Counted from the stretch's first letter, positions 9,038 to 18,930 are shown. The stretch: DNA of 64,000 nucleotides from Roseicyclus marinus (GCF_036322625.1 NZ_AP027266.1:561001-625000); one strand, 5' to 3'. Made by a program: numbers and translations. The notes: generated from the letters alone by a model not told the origin.

Positions 9038-10234
9038 ATGCTGGCGGGCAAGCGGATTCTCCTGATCATCGGCGGCGGTATCGCGGCCTACAAGGCGCTG
9101 GACCTGATCCGGCGTTTGCGGGATGCGGGCGCATCTGTCGTGCCGGTCCTGACGCGGGCGGGCGAGGAATTCGTGACGCCCTTGTCGGTGTCGGCCCTGG
9201 CGGGGGAAAAGGTCTATCGCGACCTGTTCGATCTGACCGACGAGGCGGAGATGGGGCATATCCAGCTGTCGCGCGCCGCCGACCTGGTGGTGGTGGCCCC
9301 CGCGACCGCCGATCTGATGGGCAAGATGGCCCATGGTCTGGCGAATGATCTGGCTTCGACCCTGTTGATGGCGACCGACAAGCGGGTGCTGATCGCGCCT
9401 GCGATGAATGTGCGGATGTGGGAGCATCCCGCCACGCAGCGCAACCTGTCGGTGTTGCAGGGGGATGGCGTTCTGGTCGTGGGGCCGAACGAGGGATCCA
9501 TGGCCTGCGGCGAATTCGGGCCGGGGCGGATGGCCGAGGTGCCCGAGATCGTGGCGGCGGTGGGGCGCGCCTTGGGCGACGGACCGCTCAAGGGGCGGCA
9601 TGTGCTGGTGACATCGGGGCCGACGCATGAGCCGATCGACCCGGTGCGCTACATCGCCAACCGCTCTTCCGGGGCGCAGGGCACGGCGTTGGCCGAGGCG
9701 CTGCGCGACCTGGGGGCAAGGGTGAGTTTCGTCACCGGGCCGGCGAGCGTGCCGCCGCCCGCCGGGGTCGACGTGGTGCGGGTGGAAACGGCGCAGGAGA
9801 TGGCAGCGGCGGTCGAGGCGGCGCTTCCGGCCGATGCGGCCGTCTTTGCCGCGGCGGTGGCCGATTGGCGCGTGGCCAATGCGGCGGGACAGAAGATGAA
9901 GAAGGATGGCACGGGCGCGCTGCCCCGGCTGGACTTTGCCGAGAACCCCGACATCCTGGCAGGCGTGGCGCGGATGGGGGCGGGGCGGCCCCGGCTGGTC
10001 GTGGGCTTTGCCGCCGAGACCGAGACGGTGGAGGCCCATGCGACGGCCAAGCGCGCGCGCAAGGGTTGCGACTGGATCGTGGCCAATGATGTCTCGCCCG
10101 GAACGGGGATCATGGGGGGCGCGGAGAATGCGGTCACGCTGATCACGGCGGAGGGGGCGGAGGCCTGGCCGCGCATGGCCAAGGGCGAGGTTGCGCGACG
10201 TCTGGCCGCGCGCATCGCGCAGGCCTTGGCCTGA
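9038..10234 (+). CDS. coaBC: Bifunctional phosphopantothenoylcysteine decarboxylase/phosphopantothenate-cysteine ligase
   Basis: Catalyses two consecutive steps of coenzyme A synthesis. The CoaC flavoprotein half occupies residues 1-185: GGGIAAYKALDLIRRLRDAG, the flavin region VVVAPATADLMGKMAHGLAND, the APAMNVRMW motif, and the substrate-recognition clamp with catalytic Cys in GSMACGEFGPGRM. The CoaB ligase half follows: VLVTSGPTHEPIDPVRYIAN, AAAVADWR, and NPDILA. ATG 9038 follows a GAGGTGG Shine-Dalgarno; the open frame upstream overlaps the chaN-like gene and is rejected. Length is 398 residues, normal for the fused enzyme. dut follows, a coaBC-dut pairing that is common in proteobacteria. 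Confidence 0.96.
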   Translation: MLAGKRILLIIGGGIAAYKALDLIRRLRDAGASVVPVLTRAGEEFVTPLSVSALAGEKVYRDLFDLTDEAEMGHIQLSRAADLVVVAPATADLMGKMAHGLANDLASTLLMATDKRVLIAPAMNVRMWEHPATQRNLSVLQGDGVLVVGPNEGSMACGEFGPGRMAEVPEIVAAVGRALGDGPLKGRHVLVTSGPTHEPIDPVRYIANRSSGAQGTALAEALRDLGARVSFVTGPASVPPPAGVDVVRVETAQEMAAAVEAALPADAAVFAAAVADWRVANAAGQKMKKDGTGALPRLDFAENPDILAGVARMGAGRPRLVVGFAAETETVEAHATAKRARKGCDWIVANDVSPGTGIMGGAENAVTLITAEGAEAWPRMAKGEVARRLAARIAQALA

Positions 10235-10253
10235 GCTTTTCGCGGCGCATATG

Positions 10254-10276
10254 CATATTTGGGGAAAGATGAAGGG
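10254..10276 (+). repeat. Fragment of intergenic repeat family (copy G)
   Basis: The stretch ATATTTGGGGAAAGATGAAG between coaBC and dut resembles the right end of the intergenic repeat found at 41231-41289 and, less closely, the other copies (see findings). The GC hairpin half is missing. Confidence 0.4.
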
Positions 10277-10282
10277 GGCTTC

Positions 10283-10750
10283 GTGGCCGTTCTGATCGAG
10301 GTTTTGCGCGAGGATTGGGCCGATGCGGCCGTGCCCTTGCCCGATTATGCCACGGCGGGGGCGGCGGGGGCCGATCTGCGGGCGAATTTGCGGGAGGCGG
10401 ATCGGCTGGCGGGTTTGTTGCTGAAGCCCGGGGCGCGGATGCTGGTGCCGACGGGGCTGCGGGTGGCGATCCCGCAAGGGTTCGAGCTGCAGATCCGGCC
10501 ACGCTCGGGGCTGGCGCTGAAGCACGGGGTGGGTTTGCCCAACAGTCCCGGCACGATCGACAGCGATTACCGGGGGCCCTTGGGCGTGATCCTGGTGAAT
10601 TTCGGGAGCGAGGCCTATCGGGTGCGCCATGGCGCGCGGATCGCGCAGGCGGTGGTGGCCCCTGTGGCGCTGGCGCGGTTCGAGGTGGTGACGGCGTTGG
10701 CGGGAACGGCGCGCGGGGCGGGGGGCTTTGGCTCCACCGGGGTCGGCTGA
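10283..10750 (+). CDS. dut: dUTP diphosphatase
   Basis: Hydrolyses dUTP to dUMP and pyrophosphate, keeping uracil out of DNA. All trimeric dUTPase motifs are present: AGADLRANL (motif 1), [12 protein letters not shown] (2), [14 protein letters not shown] (3, with catalytic Asp), RIAQAVVAP (4), and the Gly-rich C-terminal arm [10 protein letters not shown] (5). The start is taken as GTG 10283, preceded by GAAGGGGG; a TTG at 10259 would add eight non-conserved residues. The length of 155 residues is standard. The TGA overlaps the ATG of the next gene. Confidence 0.95.
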   Translation: MAVLIEVLREDWADAAVPLPDYATAGAAGADLRANLREADRLAGLLLKPGARMLVPTGLRVAIPQGFELQIRPRSGLALKHGVGLPNSPGTIDSDYRGPLGVILVNFGSEAYRVRHGARIAQAVVAPVALARFEVVTALAGTARGAGGFGSTGVG

Positions 10751-11799
10751 TGCTGTTCGTTCTGTTTCTGGCGGGCCTGTTGTGGGGTGTGGGGCATCTG
10801 ATGCGCACGCCCGTGCAGGCGCGGCTTTACATGCTGGGCCTGTTGTATCTGGCGGTGCTGGCGGTGCAGATCGCGCTGCCGGAGGGCAATGGATTGCGGG
10901 AGGCGGTTGGCGGGTCGCTTGCGGAATGGCTGACGCTGGGCGCCCTGGCGGCCTTGGTGGTGGGCTACCGGGCGGTTCTGGCGCGCATCCGGGCGAGGGC
11001 GGAGGTGGTGGAGGCCGGGCGCGTCGCCCCGCCGGTGCAACAGGGCCCCTTTTCCGGCGAGGAGCTGGAGCGCTATGCCCGCCACATCACGTTGCGCGAC
11101 ATCGGCGGGCCAGGGCAGAAGGCGCTCAAGGAGGCGTCGGTTCTGGTCGTGGGGGCAGGCGGGCTTGGATCTCCCGCGATCCTTTACCTTGCCGCGGCGG
11201 GGGTTGGGCGGATCGGGGTGATCGATGCCGATGAGGTCAGCCTGTCGAACCTGCAGCGGCAGGTGATCCATACCGATGAGCGGCAGGGCATGCCCAAGGT
11301 CTTTTCGGCGCAAAAGGCGGTGGCGGCCTTGAACCCCCATGTCGATCTGCGCCCCTACAACCGGATGCTCACGCCCGAGATCGCCGAGGCGCTTTTCGCC
11401 GAACATGACCTGATCCTCGATGGGACGGACGCTTTTGCCACAAGGTCCATGGTGAATGCGGCGGCCGTGGCCGCGGGGCGGCCCGTGATCGCGGGCGCGA
11501 TTTCCGCCTGGGAGGGGCAGGTGACGATCTATGATCCGGCGGGCGGTGCGCCCTGCATGGCCTGCATCTTTCCCAAGGCGCCGGCACCGGGCCTGTCGGC
11601 CACCTGCGCCGAGACGGGCGTGATCGGGGCGCTGCCGGGGGTCATCGGGTCGGTGATGGCGCTGGAGGCGGTCAAGGAGATCACGGGCGCGGGCAAGACG
11701 CTGCGGGGGCGGATGATGATCCATGATGCGCTCCATGCCGAAACGCGCGAGATCGCGGTGGCGCGGCGGGCCGATTGCCCGGTGTGTGGCGGCTTGTGA
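10750..11799 (+). CDS. HesA/MoeB/ThiF-family adenylyltransferase with N-terminal membrane segments
   Basis: E1-like enzyme that adenylates the C-terminal Gly-Gly of a sulfur-carrier protein (MoaD or ThiS) for molybdopterin or thiamine synthesis. Residues 110-345 hold the ATP-binding loop VVGAGGLGSPAILYLAAAGVG, the catalytic region DEVSLSNLQRQVIH, IFPKAPAPG after the Cys pair CMAC, and a second zinc Cys pair CPVCGG at the C-terminus. Unlike enteric MoeB it begins with two hydrophobic segments (about residues 1-16 and 26-42, a third near 58-72) and a linker before PFSGEELERYARHITL. This predicts membrane association. MoeB versus ThiF cannot be decided from sequence, and no moaD or thiS gene lies nearby. 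Confidence 0.85.
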   Translation: MLFVLFLAGLLWGVGHLMRTPVQARLYMLGLLYLAVLAVQIALPEGNGLREAVGGSLAEWLTLGALAALVVGYRAVLARIRARAEVVEAGRVAPPVQQGPFSGEELERYARHITLRDIGGPGQKALKEASVLVVGAGGLGSPAILYLAAAGVGRIGVIDADEVSLSNLQRQVIHTDERQGMPKVFSAQKAVAALNPHVDLRPYNRMLTPEIAEALFAEHDLILDGTDAFATRSMVNAAAVAAGRPVIAGAISAWEGQVTIYDPAGGAPCMACIFPKAPAPGLSATCAETGVIGALPGVIGSVMALEAVKEITGAGKTLRGRMMIHDALHAETREIAVARRADCPVCGGL

Positions 11800-11853
11800 G
11801 GATGCGAGAAGATTGGGCGGGGCGATCTCCGCCAAGGCCAAGGAGGGCTGTCG

Positions 11854-13872
11854 ATGACCAACCCGTTGCTCGAGACCTGGGACACGCCCTTTGGCCTGCC
11901 GCCCTTTGACCGCATCGCGGATGGCGATTTCGCGCCCGCGATGGAGGCGGCGCTGGAGGAGGGGCGCGCGGCGATCGCGGCCATCGCGGAGAACCCCGAG
12001 CCTGCGAGTTTTGCCAATACGGTCGCGGCGCTGGAAATGGCCGATGCGCTGCTCGACCGGGTGGCGGGGGTTTTCTACAACCTCGCCGGATCGACATCGA
12101 ACCCCGTGCGGGAAGGGTTGCAGCGGGAATTTGCGCCCAAGCTTTCGGCCTATTCCTCGGAGATCACCAACAATGCGGCGCTTTTTGCCCGGATCGACGA
12201 TCTGTGGCAGCGGCGGGACCAGCTGGAGCTGACCGAGGAGGAGGAGCGGGTGCTCTACCTGACGCATCGGTCCTTTGCCCGGTCGGGGGCGGCGCTCGAG
12301 GGGGCGGCGCGGGCGCGGCTGACGGAGGTGAAGGCACGGCTGGCGGTGCTGGGGACCGAGTTCACCCAGAACCTCCTGGCCGATGAGCGGGATTGGACCA
12401 TGCCGCTGTCGGAGGCCGATCTGGAGGGGTTGCCCGGTTTCGTCATCGATGCCGCCCGTGCGGCGGGGCAGGAAAAGGGGCATGAGGGGCCGGTCGTGAC
12501 CCTGTCGCGCTCGCTCATCGTGCCGTTCCTGCAATTCAGCCCGCGCCGCGATCTGCGCGAGCGGGCCTGGCGGGCCTGGACCGCGCGGGGGAGAAACGGG
12601 GGGGCGACCGACAATCGCGCGATCGCTGCCGAGATCCTGACCCTGCGGGAGGAGCGAGCGCGATTGCTGGGCTATGAAAGCTTCGCCGCCTACAAGCTCG
12701 AGACCGAGATGGCGGGCAACCCGCAGGCGGTGCGCGACCTTCTCATGCGGGTCTGGGAGCCCGCGCGCGCGCAGGCCATGGCGGATGCCGAGCGGCTGGA
12801 GGCGATGCTGCACGAGGACGGGATCAACGGCGCGCTGGAGCCCTGGGATTGGCGCTATTATTCCGAGAAACGCCGCGCGGCCGAGCATGATCTGAACGAG
12901 GCGGAGCTGAAGCCCTATTTCCGGCTCGAGGCGATGATCGAGGCGGCCTTCGATTGCGCCAACAGGCTGTTCGGGCTGGAATTCCGCCCGCTTGACGTGG
13001 CGCTCTACCATCCGGATGCGCGGGCCTGGGAGGTGACGCGCAAAGGCGCGCATGTCGCCGTCTTCATCGGGGATTATTTCGCGCGCGGTTCCAAACGCTC
13101 GGGCGCCTGGTGTTCGGCGATGCGCAGCCAGAAGAAGCTTGGCGGCGATGTGCGGCCCATCGTGGTCAATGTCTGCAATTTCGCCAAGGGCGATCCGGCG
13201 CTTTTGTCCTATGACGATGCGCGCACGCTGTTCCATGAATTCGGCCATGCGCTGCACCAGATGCTGTCGGATGTGACCCATGGCTCGATCAGCGGCACGA
13301 GCGTGGCGCGCGATTTCGTGGAATTGCCGAGCCAGCTTTACGAACATTGGCTGGAGGTGCCCGAGGTGCTGGACCGCCATGCGCGCCATGCGGAAACCGG
13401 CGCGCCGATGCCGCCTGCCTTGCGCGACAGGCTCTTGGCGGCGCGGACCTATGACATGGGGTTCCAGACGGTGGAATATGTCGCCTCGGCCCTTGTCGAC
13501 CTGGATTTCCACGATGGACCCGCGCCTGCCGATCCGATGGCGGCAGAGGCCGAAACGCTGGCGCGTCTGGGCATGCCGCGCGCCATCGGGATGCGCCATG
13601 CGACGCCGCATTTCGCCCATGTCTTTGCAGGCGACGGCTATTCCAGCGGCTATTACAGCTACATGTGGTCCGAAGTGATGGATGCCGATGCTTTCGACGC
13701 TTTCGAGGAGGCGGGCGGGCCTTTCGATGCCGAAACGGCGGCGCGGCTTGAACGTTTCATCCTGTCGGCAGGCGGAAGCCGCGAGGCCGACGCGCTTTAC
13801 ACCGCCTTCCGGGGACGGATGCCGGGGGTTGAGGCGTTGTTGAAGGGACGGGGCCTGGACAAAGCCGCCTGA
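11854..13872 (+). CDS. M3 family zinc metallopeptidase (peptidyl-dipeptidase Dcp/oligopeptidase A type)
   Basis: A 672-residue cytosolic oligopeptidase. The zinc site HEFGH is at residues 461-465 (TLFHEFGHALHQMLS), with the third ligand Glu in the downstream FVELPSQLYEHWL. Upstream are the family segments RDLRERAWRAWTARG and VFIGDYFARGSKRSGAWCSAM. There is no signal peptide. Length and motif order match peptidyl-dipeptidase Dcp and oligopeptidase A, which degrade peptides left by proteases and, in E. coli, signal peptides. The ATG follows AGGAGGG. The gene ends convergently with thrS, with a copy of the intergenic repeat between them. Confidence 0.9.
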   Translation: MTNPLLETWDTPFGLPPFDRIADGDFAPAMEAALEEGRAAIAAIAENPEPASFANTVAALEMADALLDRVAGVFYNLAGSTSNPVREGLQREFAPKLSAYSSEITNNAALFARIDDLWQRRDQLELTEEEERVLYLTHRSFARSGAALEGAARARLTEVKARLAVLGTEFTQNLLADERDWTMPLSEADLEGLPGFVIDAARAAGQEKGHEGPVVTLSRSLIVPFLQFSPRRDLRERAWRAWTARGRNGGATDNRAIAAEILTLREERARLLGYESFAAYKLETEMAGNPQAVRDLLMRVWEPARAQAMADAERLEAMLHEDGINGALEPWDWRYYSEKRRAAEHDLNEAELKPYFRLEAMIEAAFDCANRLFGLEFRPLDVALYHPDARAWEVTRKGAHVAVFIGDYFARGSKRSGAWCSAMRSQKKLGGDVRPIVVNVCNFAKGDPALLSYDDARTLFHEFGHALHQMLSDVTHGSISGTSVARDFVELPSQLYEHWLEVPEVLDRHARHAETGAPMPPALRDRLLAARTYDMGFQTVEYVASALVDLDFHDGPAPADPMAAEAETLARLGMPRAIGMRHATPHFAHVFAGDGYSSGYYSYMWSEVMDADAFDAFEEAGGPFDAETAARLERFILSAGGSREADALYTAFRGRMPGVEALLKGRGLDKAA

Positions 13873-13916
13873 GCCGCAGCATCGGGGCGGGCCTCAGCGG
13901 CCCGGCCCCTTCTCTG

Positions 13917-13978
13917 TTTTGAAAATATCCCGGGGGAGACGCGGCCCGGAACGGGCCGTGGCGGGGGCAGAGCCCCCT
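13917..13978 (-). repeat. Intergenic repeat family (copy A), inverted orientation
   Basis: This copy lies between the convergent M3 peptidase and thrS genes. It contains TTTTGAAAATATCCCGGGGG, a GGCCCG/CGGGCC hairpin and the signature GGGGGCAGAGCCCCC. Read on the minus strand it has the same order as the other copies: GC hairpin, CTCCCCCGGGA, then an AT-rich tail. It may serve as a bidirectional transcript end here. Confidence 0.65.
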
Positions 13979-13986
13979 TCCCCCTC

Positions 13987-15942
13987 TCAGCCTGCGGTGC
14001 GCAGATCGGGCGGCACGGCCTCGGCCGCGAGTTCCGCCACCACATCGGCCAGGGGCAGGACACGGGTCTGCGCCTCGCCCAGGCGGCGGAGCGTCACGGT
14101 GCCCTCCTCCACCTCTTTCCGACCGATGGCGAGGATCACGGGGACCTTGCCCACGGAATGCTCGCGGATCTTGTAGTTGATCTTTTCGTTGCGGATATCG
14201 GCCTCGGCCCGGACGCCGGCCTCCTGCAACTGGGCCACGGCTTGTCGGACGAAATCATCCCCTTCGGAGACGATCGAGGCGACGACGACTTGTCGAGGAG
14301 CCAGCCAGAAGGGCAGTTTGCCGGCATGTTCCTCGATCAGGATGCCGATGAAACGTTCGAAGGACCCAAGGCAGGCGCGGTGCAGCATGACGGGGCGGTG
14401 TTTCTCGCCATCGGGGCCGATGTAATTGGCGTCCAGCCGCTCGGGCAGGACGAAATCGACCTGGTGGGTGCCGCATTGCCATTTACGCCCGATGGCGTCG
14501 GTCAGCGTGAATTCGAGCTTCGGGCCGTAGAAGGCGCCTTCGCCGGGGTTCACCTTGGGCTCGATGCCTGCGGCGCGGGTGGCGGCCAGAAGGGCCGCTT
14601 CGGCCTTGTCCCAGACCTCGTCGCTGCCTGCCCGCTGTTCGGGGCGGGTGGAGAACAGCACCTCGAATTCCGGGAAGCCCAGATCGCGGTAGATGTTCGA
14701 GAGGAAGGTGATGAAACGGGCGGTTTCCGCCTCGATCTGGTCCTCGGTGCAGAAGATATGCGCGTCATCTTGGGTGAAGCCGCGCACGCGCATGATCCCG
14801 TGGAGCGCGCCCGAGGGCTCGTAGCGGTTGCACGATCCGAATTCGGCCATGCGCAAGGGCAGATCGCGGTAGGATTTCAGGCCCACGTTGAAGATCTGCA
14901 CGTGGCAGGGGCAGTTCATGGGCTTGAGCGCGTTCACGGCCTTTTCACGGGCGTGATCCTCGTCCACCTCCACGATGAACATGTTTTCCTGATACTTGTC
15001 CCAATGGCCCGAGGCTTCCCAGAGCTTGCGGTCGACGACCTGGGGCGTGTTCACCTCGACATAGCCGCCGCGTTTTTGCTGGCGGCGCATGTAGTCTTGC
15101 AGCGTCGTGTAGACGGTCCAGCCATTGGGGTGCCAGAAGACCTGACCACGCGCTTCTTCTTGCATATGGAACAGGCCCATCTCGCGGCCCAGGCGGCGGT
15201 GGTCGCGCTTTTCGGCTTCCTCGAGGAAGGTCAGATGCGCCTTGAGGTCGTCGCGGTTCTGGAAGGCCACGCCGTAGATGCGTTGCAGCATCGGGCGATT
15301 GCTGTCACCCCGCCAATAGGCGCCCGCGACGCTCATGAGCTTGAAGGCATCGGCGGGCAGTTGGCCGGTGTGTTGCAGGTGGGGACCGCGGCACAGATCC
15401 TGCCAGGTGCCATGCCAATACATGCGGATCGGCTGATCCTCGGGGATCATGCCGACAAGCTCCACCTTGTAGGGTTCGCCCGAGGCCTCGTAATGGGCCA
15501 CCGCGCGGGCGCGGTCCCAGAGCTCGGTCTTGACCGGGTCGCGGAGGTTGATGATCTCGCGCATCTTGGCCTCGATCCGGCCAAGGTCTTCGGGGGTGAA
15601 GGGCTCGGTCCGGTCGAAATCGTAATACCAGCCGTTCTCGATGACGGGGCCGATGGTGACCTTCACATCGGGCCAGATTTCCTGCACGGCGCGGGCCATG
15701 ACATGGGCCATGTCGTGGCGGATCAGTTCGAGCGCCTGCGGCGCATCCTTCATCGTGTGCAGTGCGATGGTGGCGTCATTGGGGATCGGCCAAGCCAAGT
15801 CGAAATGCGCGCCATTGACCGTCGCGGAAATCGCGGCTTTTTCCAGCGATTTGGAGATGGAGGCCGCGACCTCGGCCGGTGTCGTGCCGGAGGGGTAGTC
15901 GCGCGTATTGCCATCGGGGAAGGTGAGGGTGATCTGGGCCAT
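13987..15942 (-). CDS. thrS: Threonine-tRNA ligase
   Basis: Charges tRNA-Thr. From ATG 15942 (strong GAGGAGG upstream) the 651-residue product has an N-terminal TGS domain ([20 protein letters not shown]), the SAD editing domain with [12 protein letters not shown] and the zinc-type residues of [12 protein letters not shown], class II motif 1, catalytic-core residues NCPCHVQIF and [20 protein letters not shown] (motif 2), motif 3 near [19 protein letters not shown], and the C-terminal anticodon-binding domain ([16 protein letters not shown]). Residues read upstream of ATG 15942 are Pro/Arg-rich and not conserved, so a longer start was rejected. No T-box or structured leader is evident. Confidence 0.97.
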   Translation of the reverse strand: MAQITLTFPDGNTRDYPSGTTPAEVAASISKSLEKAAISATVNGAHFDLAWPIPNDATIALHTMKDAPQALELIRHDMAHVMARAVQEIWPDVKVTIGPVIENGWYYDFDRTEPFTPEDLGRIEAKMREIINLRDPVKTELWDRARAVAHYEASGEPYKVELVGMIPEDQPIRMYWHGTWQDLCRGPHLQHTGQLPADAFKLMSVAGAYWRGDSNRPMLQRIYGVAFQNRDDLKAHLTFLEEAEKRDHRRLGREMGLFHMQEEARGQVFWHPNGWTVYTTLQDYMRRQQKRGGYVEVNTPQVVDRKLWEASGHWDKYQENMFIVEVDEDHAREKAVNALKPMNCPCHVQIFNVGLKSYRDLPLRMAEFGSCNRYEPSGALHGIMRVRGFTQDDAHIFCTEDQIEAETARFITFLSNIYRDLGFPEFEVLFSTRPEQRAGSDEVWDKAEAALLAATRAAGIEPKVNPGEGAFYGPKLEFTLTDAIGRKWQCGTHQVDFVLPERLDANYIGPDGEKHRPVMLHRACLGSFERFIGILIEEHAGKLPFWLAPRQVVVASIVSEGDDFVRQAVAQLQEAGVRAEADIRNEKINYKIREHSVGKVPVILAIGRKEVEEGTVTLRRLGEAQTRVLPLADVVAELAAEAVPPDLRTAG

Positions 15943-16127
15943 CTGTCGGCCTCCTCGTCGGTTTGGCGCCCACGGAACGCCCGGTTGCGGGTATGTCGTG
16001 GGCGCTATGTGGCCGGGGCGCGGGGCGAAGTCAACGGCGGGCGAGAGACCGCGCATGGGACGGGGCGGGGATTGCCGCGCGGCCTTCGCTGTCGCAGGGT
16101 CGGCCCAAGGCAAGGACAGGAGGCAGG

Positions 16128-16880
16128 ATGATGGCAACGCCCGAATTTCTGGAAACGGCGCAAGGTCGCCGCATCGCGTGGCACCGGTTTTCGGGGCGCG
16201 AGCCGGGTGTGGTGTTCCTGGGCGGTCTGAGGTCCGACATGACGGGAACCAAGGCCGTGCATCTGGAGGATTGGGCGCGGCGCACCGGGCGCGCATTCCT
16301 GCGGTTCGATTATTCGGGGCATGGGCAGAGCAGCGGGGATTTCACCCAAGGCTGCATCGGGGATTGGGCCGAGGATGCGCTGGCCGCGATCACCGCGCTG
16401 ACCGAGGGGCCGCAGGTGCTGGTGGGCTCGTCCATGGGGGGGTGGATCAGCCTGCTCATGGCGAAACGGATGCCGGAGAAGGTCGCGGGGCTGGTCACGA
16501 TCGCCGCCGCCCCCGATTTCACCGAGGACGGGATGTGGGCCGAATGGTCCGAGGAGCAGCGCCGCGCCTGCATGGAGGAGGGGCAGGTTGCCCTGCCGTC
16601 CGAATATGGCGAGCCGATGGTCATCACGCGGCGCATGATCGAGGATGGGCGCAAGCAGTTGGTCTTGCGCGCGCCGCTGGCGCTGCCGATCCCGGTGAGG
16701 ATGTTGCAGGGGACAGCCGATGCCGATGTGCCGATGGCGGTGGCGCTTCGCCTGCTCGATCATCTGGAGGGGGAGGATATCCGGCTGGAACTGGTCAAGG
16801 GGGCCGATCACCGGTTTTCCGATCCCGGGTGTCTGGCCACGATCACCCGCGCGGTGGAGGAGGTTCTGACGCGTGCCTAG
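16128..16880 (+). CDS. Alpha/beta hydrolase (serine esterase family)
   Basis: A 250-residue cytosolic alpha/beta-hydrolase. The oxyanion region is [16 protein letters not shown], the nucleophile elbow is [12 protein letters not shown], and the acid/His part is [20 protein letters not shown] and [11 protein letters not shown]. Starts at ATG 16128 or 16131 behind AGGAGGC. The sequence resembles carboxylesterase/palmitoyl-thioesterase-like (ABHD10-type) proteins, but the substrate is unknown. It overlaps the next hydrolase gene by 8 bases, so the two are co-transcribed. Divergent from thrS. Confidence 0.85.
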   Translation: MMATPEFLETAQGRRIAWHRFSGREPGVVFLGGLRSDMTGTKAVHLEDWARRTGRAFLRFDYSGHGQSSGDFTQGCIGDWAEDALAAITALTEGPQVLVGSSMGGWISLLMAKRMPEKVAGLVTIAAAPDFTEDGMWAEWSEEQRRACMEEGQVALPSEYGEPMVITRRMIEDGRKQLVLRAPLALPIPVRMLQGTADADVPMAVALRLLDHLEGEDIRLELVKGADHRFSDPGCLATITRAVEEVLTRA

Positions 16881-17850
16881 AGTAACACGTGGGTTTGCCC
16901 GGTCTTTCGGGATTGCTTTTGTTTTTGCCGGTGTTTTCGCGTTCCTGCCGCGCGAGCGGGTCGAGATCGGGTCCTTGCCCGAGATCGGGGACCCGGTGGC
17001 GTTCCTGGAAGCGCGCGAGGGGGCGTTTGGCGATATCCGCGCAGGCGGCGCGGCGCGGATCGTCTGGGCCGGGCAAGAGGGGGCGGTGACGCCCCTGTCC
17101 GTCGTCTACCTGCACGGGTTTTCGGCGGGGCCCGAGGAAATCCGGCCCGTGCCCGACCGCGTGGCCGAGGCGCTGGGCGCGAACCTGGTCTATGCGCGGC
17201 TGGCAGGTCATGGCCGCAGCGGGGATGCGATGGCCGAGGCGCGGGCGGGCGATTGGGTGGCGGATACGGCGCTTTTCCTCGAGATTGGGCGCAGGGTGGG
17301 GGAAAGGGTGCTGGTCATCGGCACCTCGACAGGCGGCACGCTGGCGGCCTGGGCGATGAGCGATGCGGCGATGGCCGTGGATGTGGCGGGGGTTGTGCTG
17401 GTCTCGCCCAATTTCGCGGTGGAAAACCGGGCGGGTTTCTTGCTTGAGCAGCCCTTTGCGCGCCAGTGGGTGCCATGGGTCGCGGGTGCGGAGCGGCGGT
17501 TCGAGCCGTTGAACGCGGGGCAGGCGGCGCATTGGACGACTCGATATCCGACGGTGGCGACGGTCAGCCTTGGGACGCTGTTGCGGGAGATGCGGGGGCG
17601 CGATCTGGGCGCGGCAGGCCAGCCGGTGCTGGTGCTGTTTGCGGACAGCGACCAAGTGGTGTCGGCGCCCGCCACGCGGGCGGCGATGGCGCGTTGGGGT
17701 GGCGCGGTGACGCTGGCCCCGGTGAGCCTGCCCGAAATGGGGGCCGATCCGTTCCACCATGTGATCGCGGGCGATATCCTGAGCCCCGGGATGACGGATG
17801 AGGTGGTAGTGCGCATTCTGGATTGGGCGGGGGATGCGCTGGCCGAGTGA
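16873..17850 (+). CDS. Membrane-anchored or exported alpha/beta hydrolase
   Basis: A 325-residue alpha/beta hydrolase that starts at GTG 16873 inside the previous gene. A hydrophobic N-terminal segment (SFGIAFVFAGVFAFL) suggests a signal anchor, so the enzyme probably acts in the periplasm. Motifs: VVYLHGFSAGPEEIRPVPD (oxyanion hole), the nucleophile elbow VIGTSTGGTLAAW, the acid in LFADSDQVV, and the His in DPFHHVIAGDIL. It belongs broadly with lysophospholipase/serine-aminopeptidase-like hydrolases. The pairing of a cytosolic and an exported hydrolase in one unit is notable, but no substrate can be deduced. Confidence 0.8.
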   Translation: MPRVTRGFARSFGIAFVFAGVFAFLPRERVEIGSLPEIGDPVAFLEAREGAFGDIRAGGAARIVWAGQEGAVTPLSVVYLHGFSAGPEEIRPVPDRVAEALGANLVYARLAGHGRSGDAMAEARAGDWVADTALFLEIGRRVGERVLVIGTSTGGTLAAWAMSDAAMAVDVAGVVLVSPNFAVENRAGFLLEQPFARQWVPWVAGAERRFEPLNAGQAAHWTTRYPTVATVSLGTLLREMRGRDLGAAGQPVLVLFADSDQVVSAPATRAAMARWGGAVTLAPVSLPEMGADPFHHVIAGDILSPGMTDEVVVRILDWAGDALAE

Positions 17851-17898
17851 TCCGTCGGCATCGTGGACCGGCGCGGCGGTCTGCGATAGCATGGGGCC

Positions 17899-18837
17899 AT
17901 GATCCGCGCCGCGCTAGTCTCTGCCGTTCTTGTCCTGATGCCCGTGCTGGCCAGCGGCCAGACGTGGCGGAGCGATAGCGGCGATACGGGCGGGCTGGTC
18001 TATGCCAGCCTGGCTGCGCCGGAATATTCGCTGGTCTTCAGTTGTAACGCCCCCTCGCCGCAGCGCCGCCCGTTGATGGAGACGGAGGATCACGAGACGG
18101 TGCTGAACGCACCCTTCGGGATGTTCGTGTCGGTCTCGTCGCAGTTGGTGGCGCGCAACGCTGCCGCGCTTTTGCCGGCTGCGACGTTGATTGCGGATGG
18201 CACGGGCTACCGCTTGCCGGAGCTGTGGTTCAACGAGCTGTATGGCGAATGGATGGTGGAACTGGCCATGGCGGATGCCCTGTTCGGGGCGCTGTCGGGG
18301 GCCGGGGACATGGTGTTTGACGCGGGCACCGGTCAGGCGTGGCGTTACCCGGTCGATGGGTTGTCGGAGGGGCTTTCGCGGATCATGTCGGTCTGTGCGG
18401 GCGCATGGGTGCAGGCGGGTCAAGCGCTGCCGCCGGCCTTGGGCGGTGTGGCGGCGGCCCCTGTTCAAGGGCTGATGACGCCCCAGATCGACGCCTATCT
18501 GCGGCGCGAATGCGAAGCGCCCTACCGGATCGAGGATCGGGGCATCGCCGCCCATGATCTGGACCGCGACGGTCAGCCGGACCGGATCGTCGATTGGTCG
18601 GGCGTGATCTGCGAGGGGGCGATCCCGAGGCCCTATTGCGGGGCGGCGAATTGTTCGATCGACGTGTTCCTGACGAGCAGACCGGGGGAGCCGCAAAGCT
18701 TTCTGGGCGTGGGCTACAGGGTCACGACGGCGGCCAATGGTGCCTTGGGGCTGCGGTTCGGCGGCACGGCGGGGGCTTGCGCGCAGGGCCAGTGTGACCG
18801 GGTTTTTTGGTGGGACGGGAGCCGGTTCCGGGACTAG
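17899..18837 (+). CDS. Secreted protein of unknown function
   Basis: 312 residues with a clear signal peptide (MIRAALVSAVLVLMPVLASG, cleaved around residue 20). I recognise no family for the body. The C-terminal third holds a calcium-loop-like segment, DLDRDGQPD (residues 220-228), which has the D-x-D-x-D-G pattern seen in FG-GAP, dockerin and EF-hand loops. Conserved-looking Cys at 49, 166, 205, 238, 247 and 252 suggest periplasmic disulfides. It follows the exported hydrolase after 48 bp and is followed by a terminator shared with phaZ. The gene has normal base composition and good coding character. Confidence 0.75.
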   Translation: MIRAALVSAVLVLMPVLASGQTWRSDSGDTGGLVYASLAAPEYSLVFSCNAPSPQRRPLMETEDHETVLNAPFGMFVSVSSQLVARNAAALLPAATLIADGTGYRLPELWFNELYGEWMVELAMADALFGALSGAGDMVFDAGTGQAWRYPVDGLSEGLSRIMSVCAGAWVQAGQALPPALGGVAAAPVQGLMTPQIDAYLRRECEAPYRIEDRGIAAHDLDRDGQPDRIVDWSGVICEGAIPRPYCGAANCSIDVFLTSRPGEPQSFLGVGYRVTTAANGALGLRFGGTAGACAQGQCDRVFWWDGSRFRD

Positions 18838-18930
18838 GGCTGCATCTGGGCGGATCAGGAGGCCTGTGGGCAAGCCTGTGGATCGGTTGCAAAAGCTGCG
18901 GGTCCGGGGCCGGATGGCGGGAAAAGAAAA

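Noticed and set aside
10615-13620. A 1001-codon open frame on the minus strand
   Set aside because: It is antisense to dut, moeB-like and the M3 peptidase, all with clear motifs. Its product is His/Arg/Pro-rich with no recognisable domain, as expected from GC-rich DNA read on the wrong strand.
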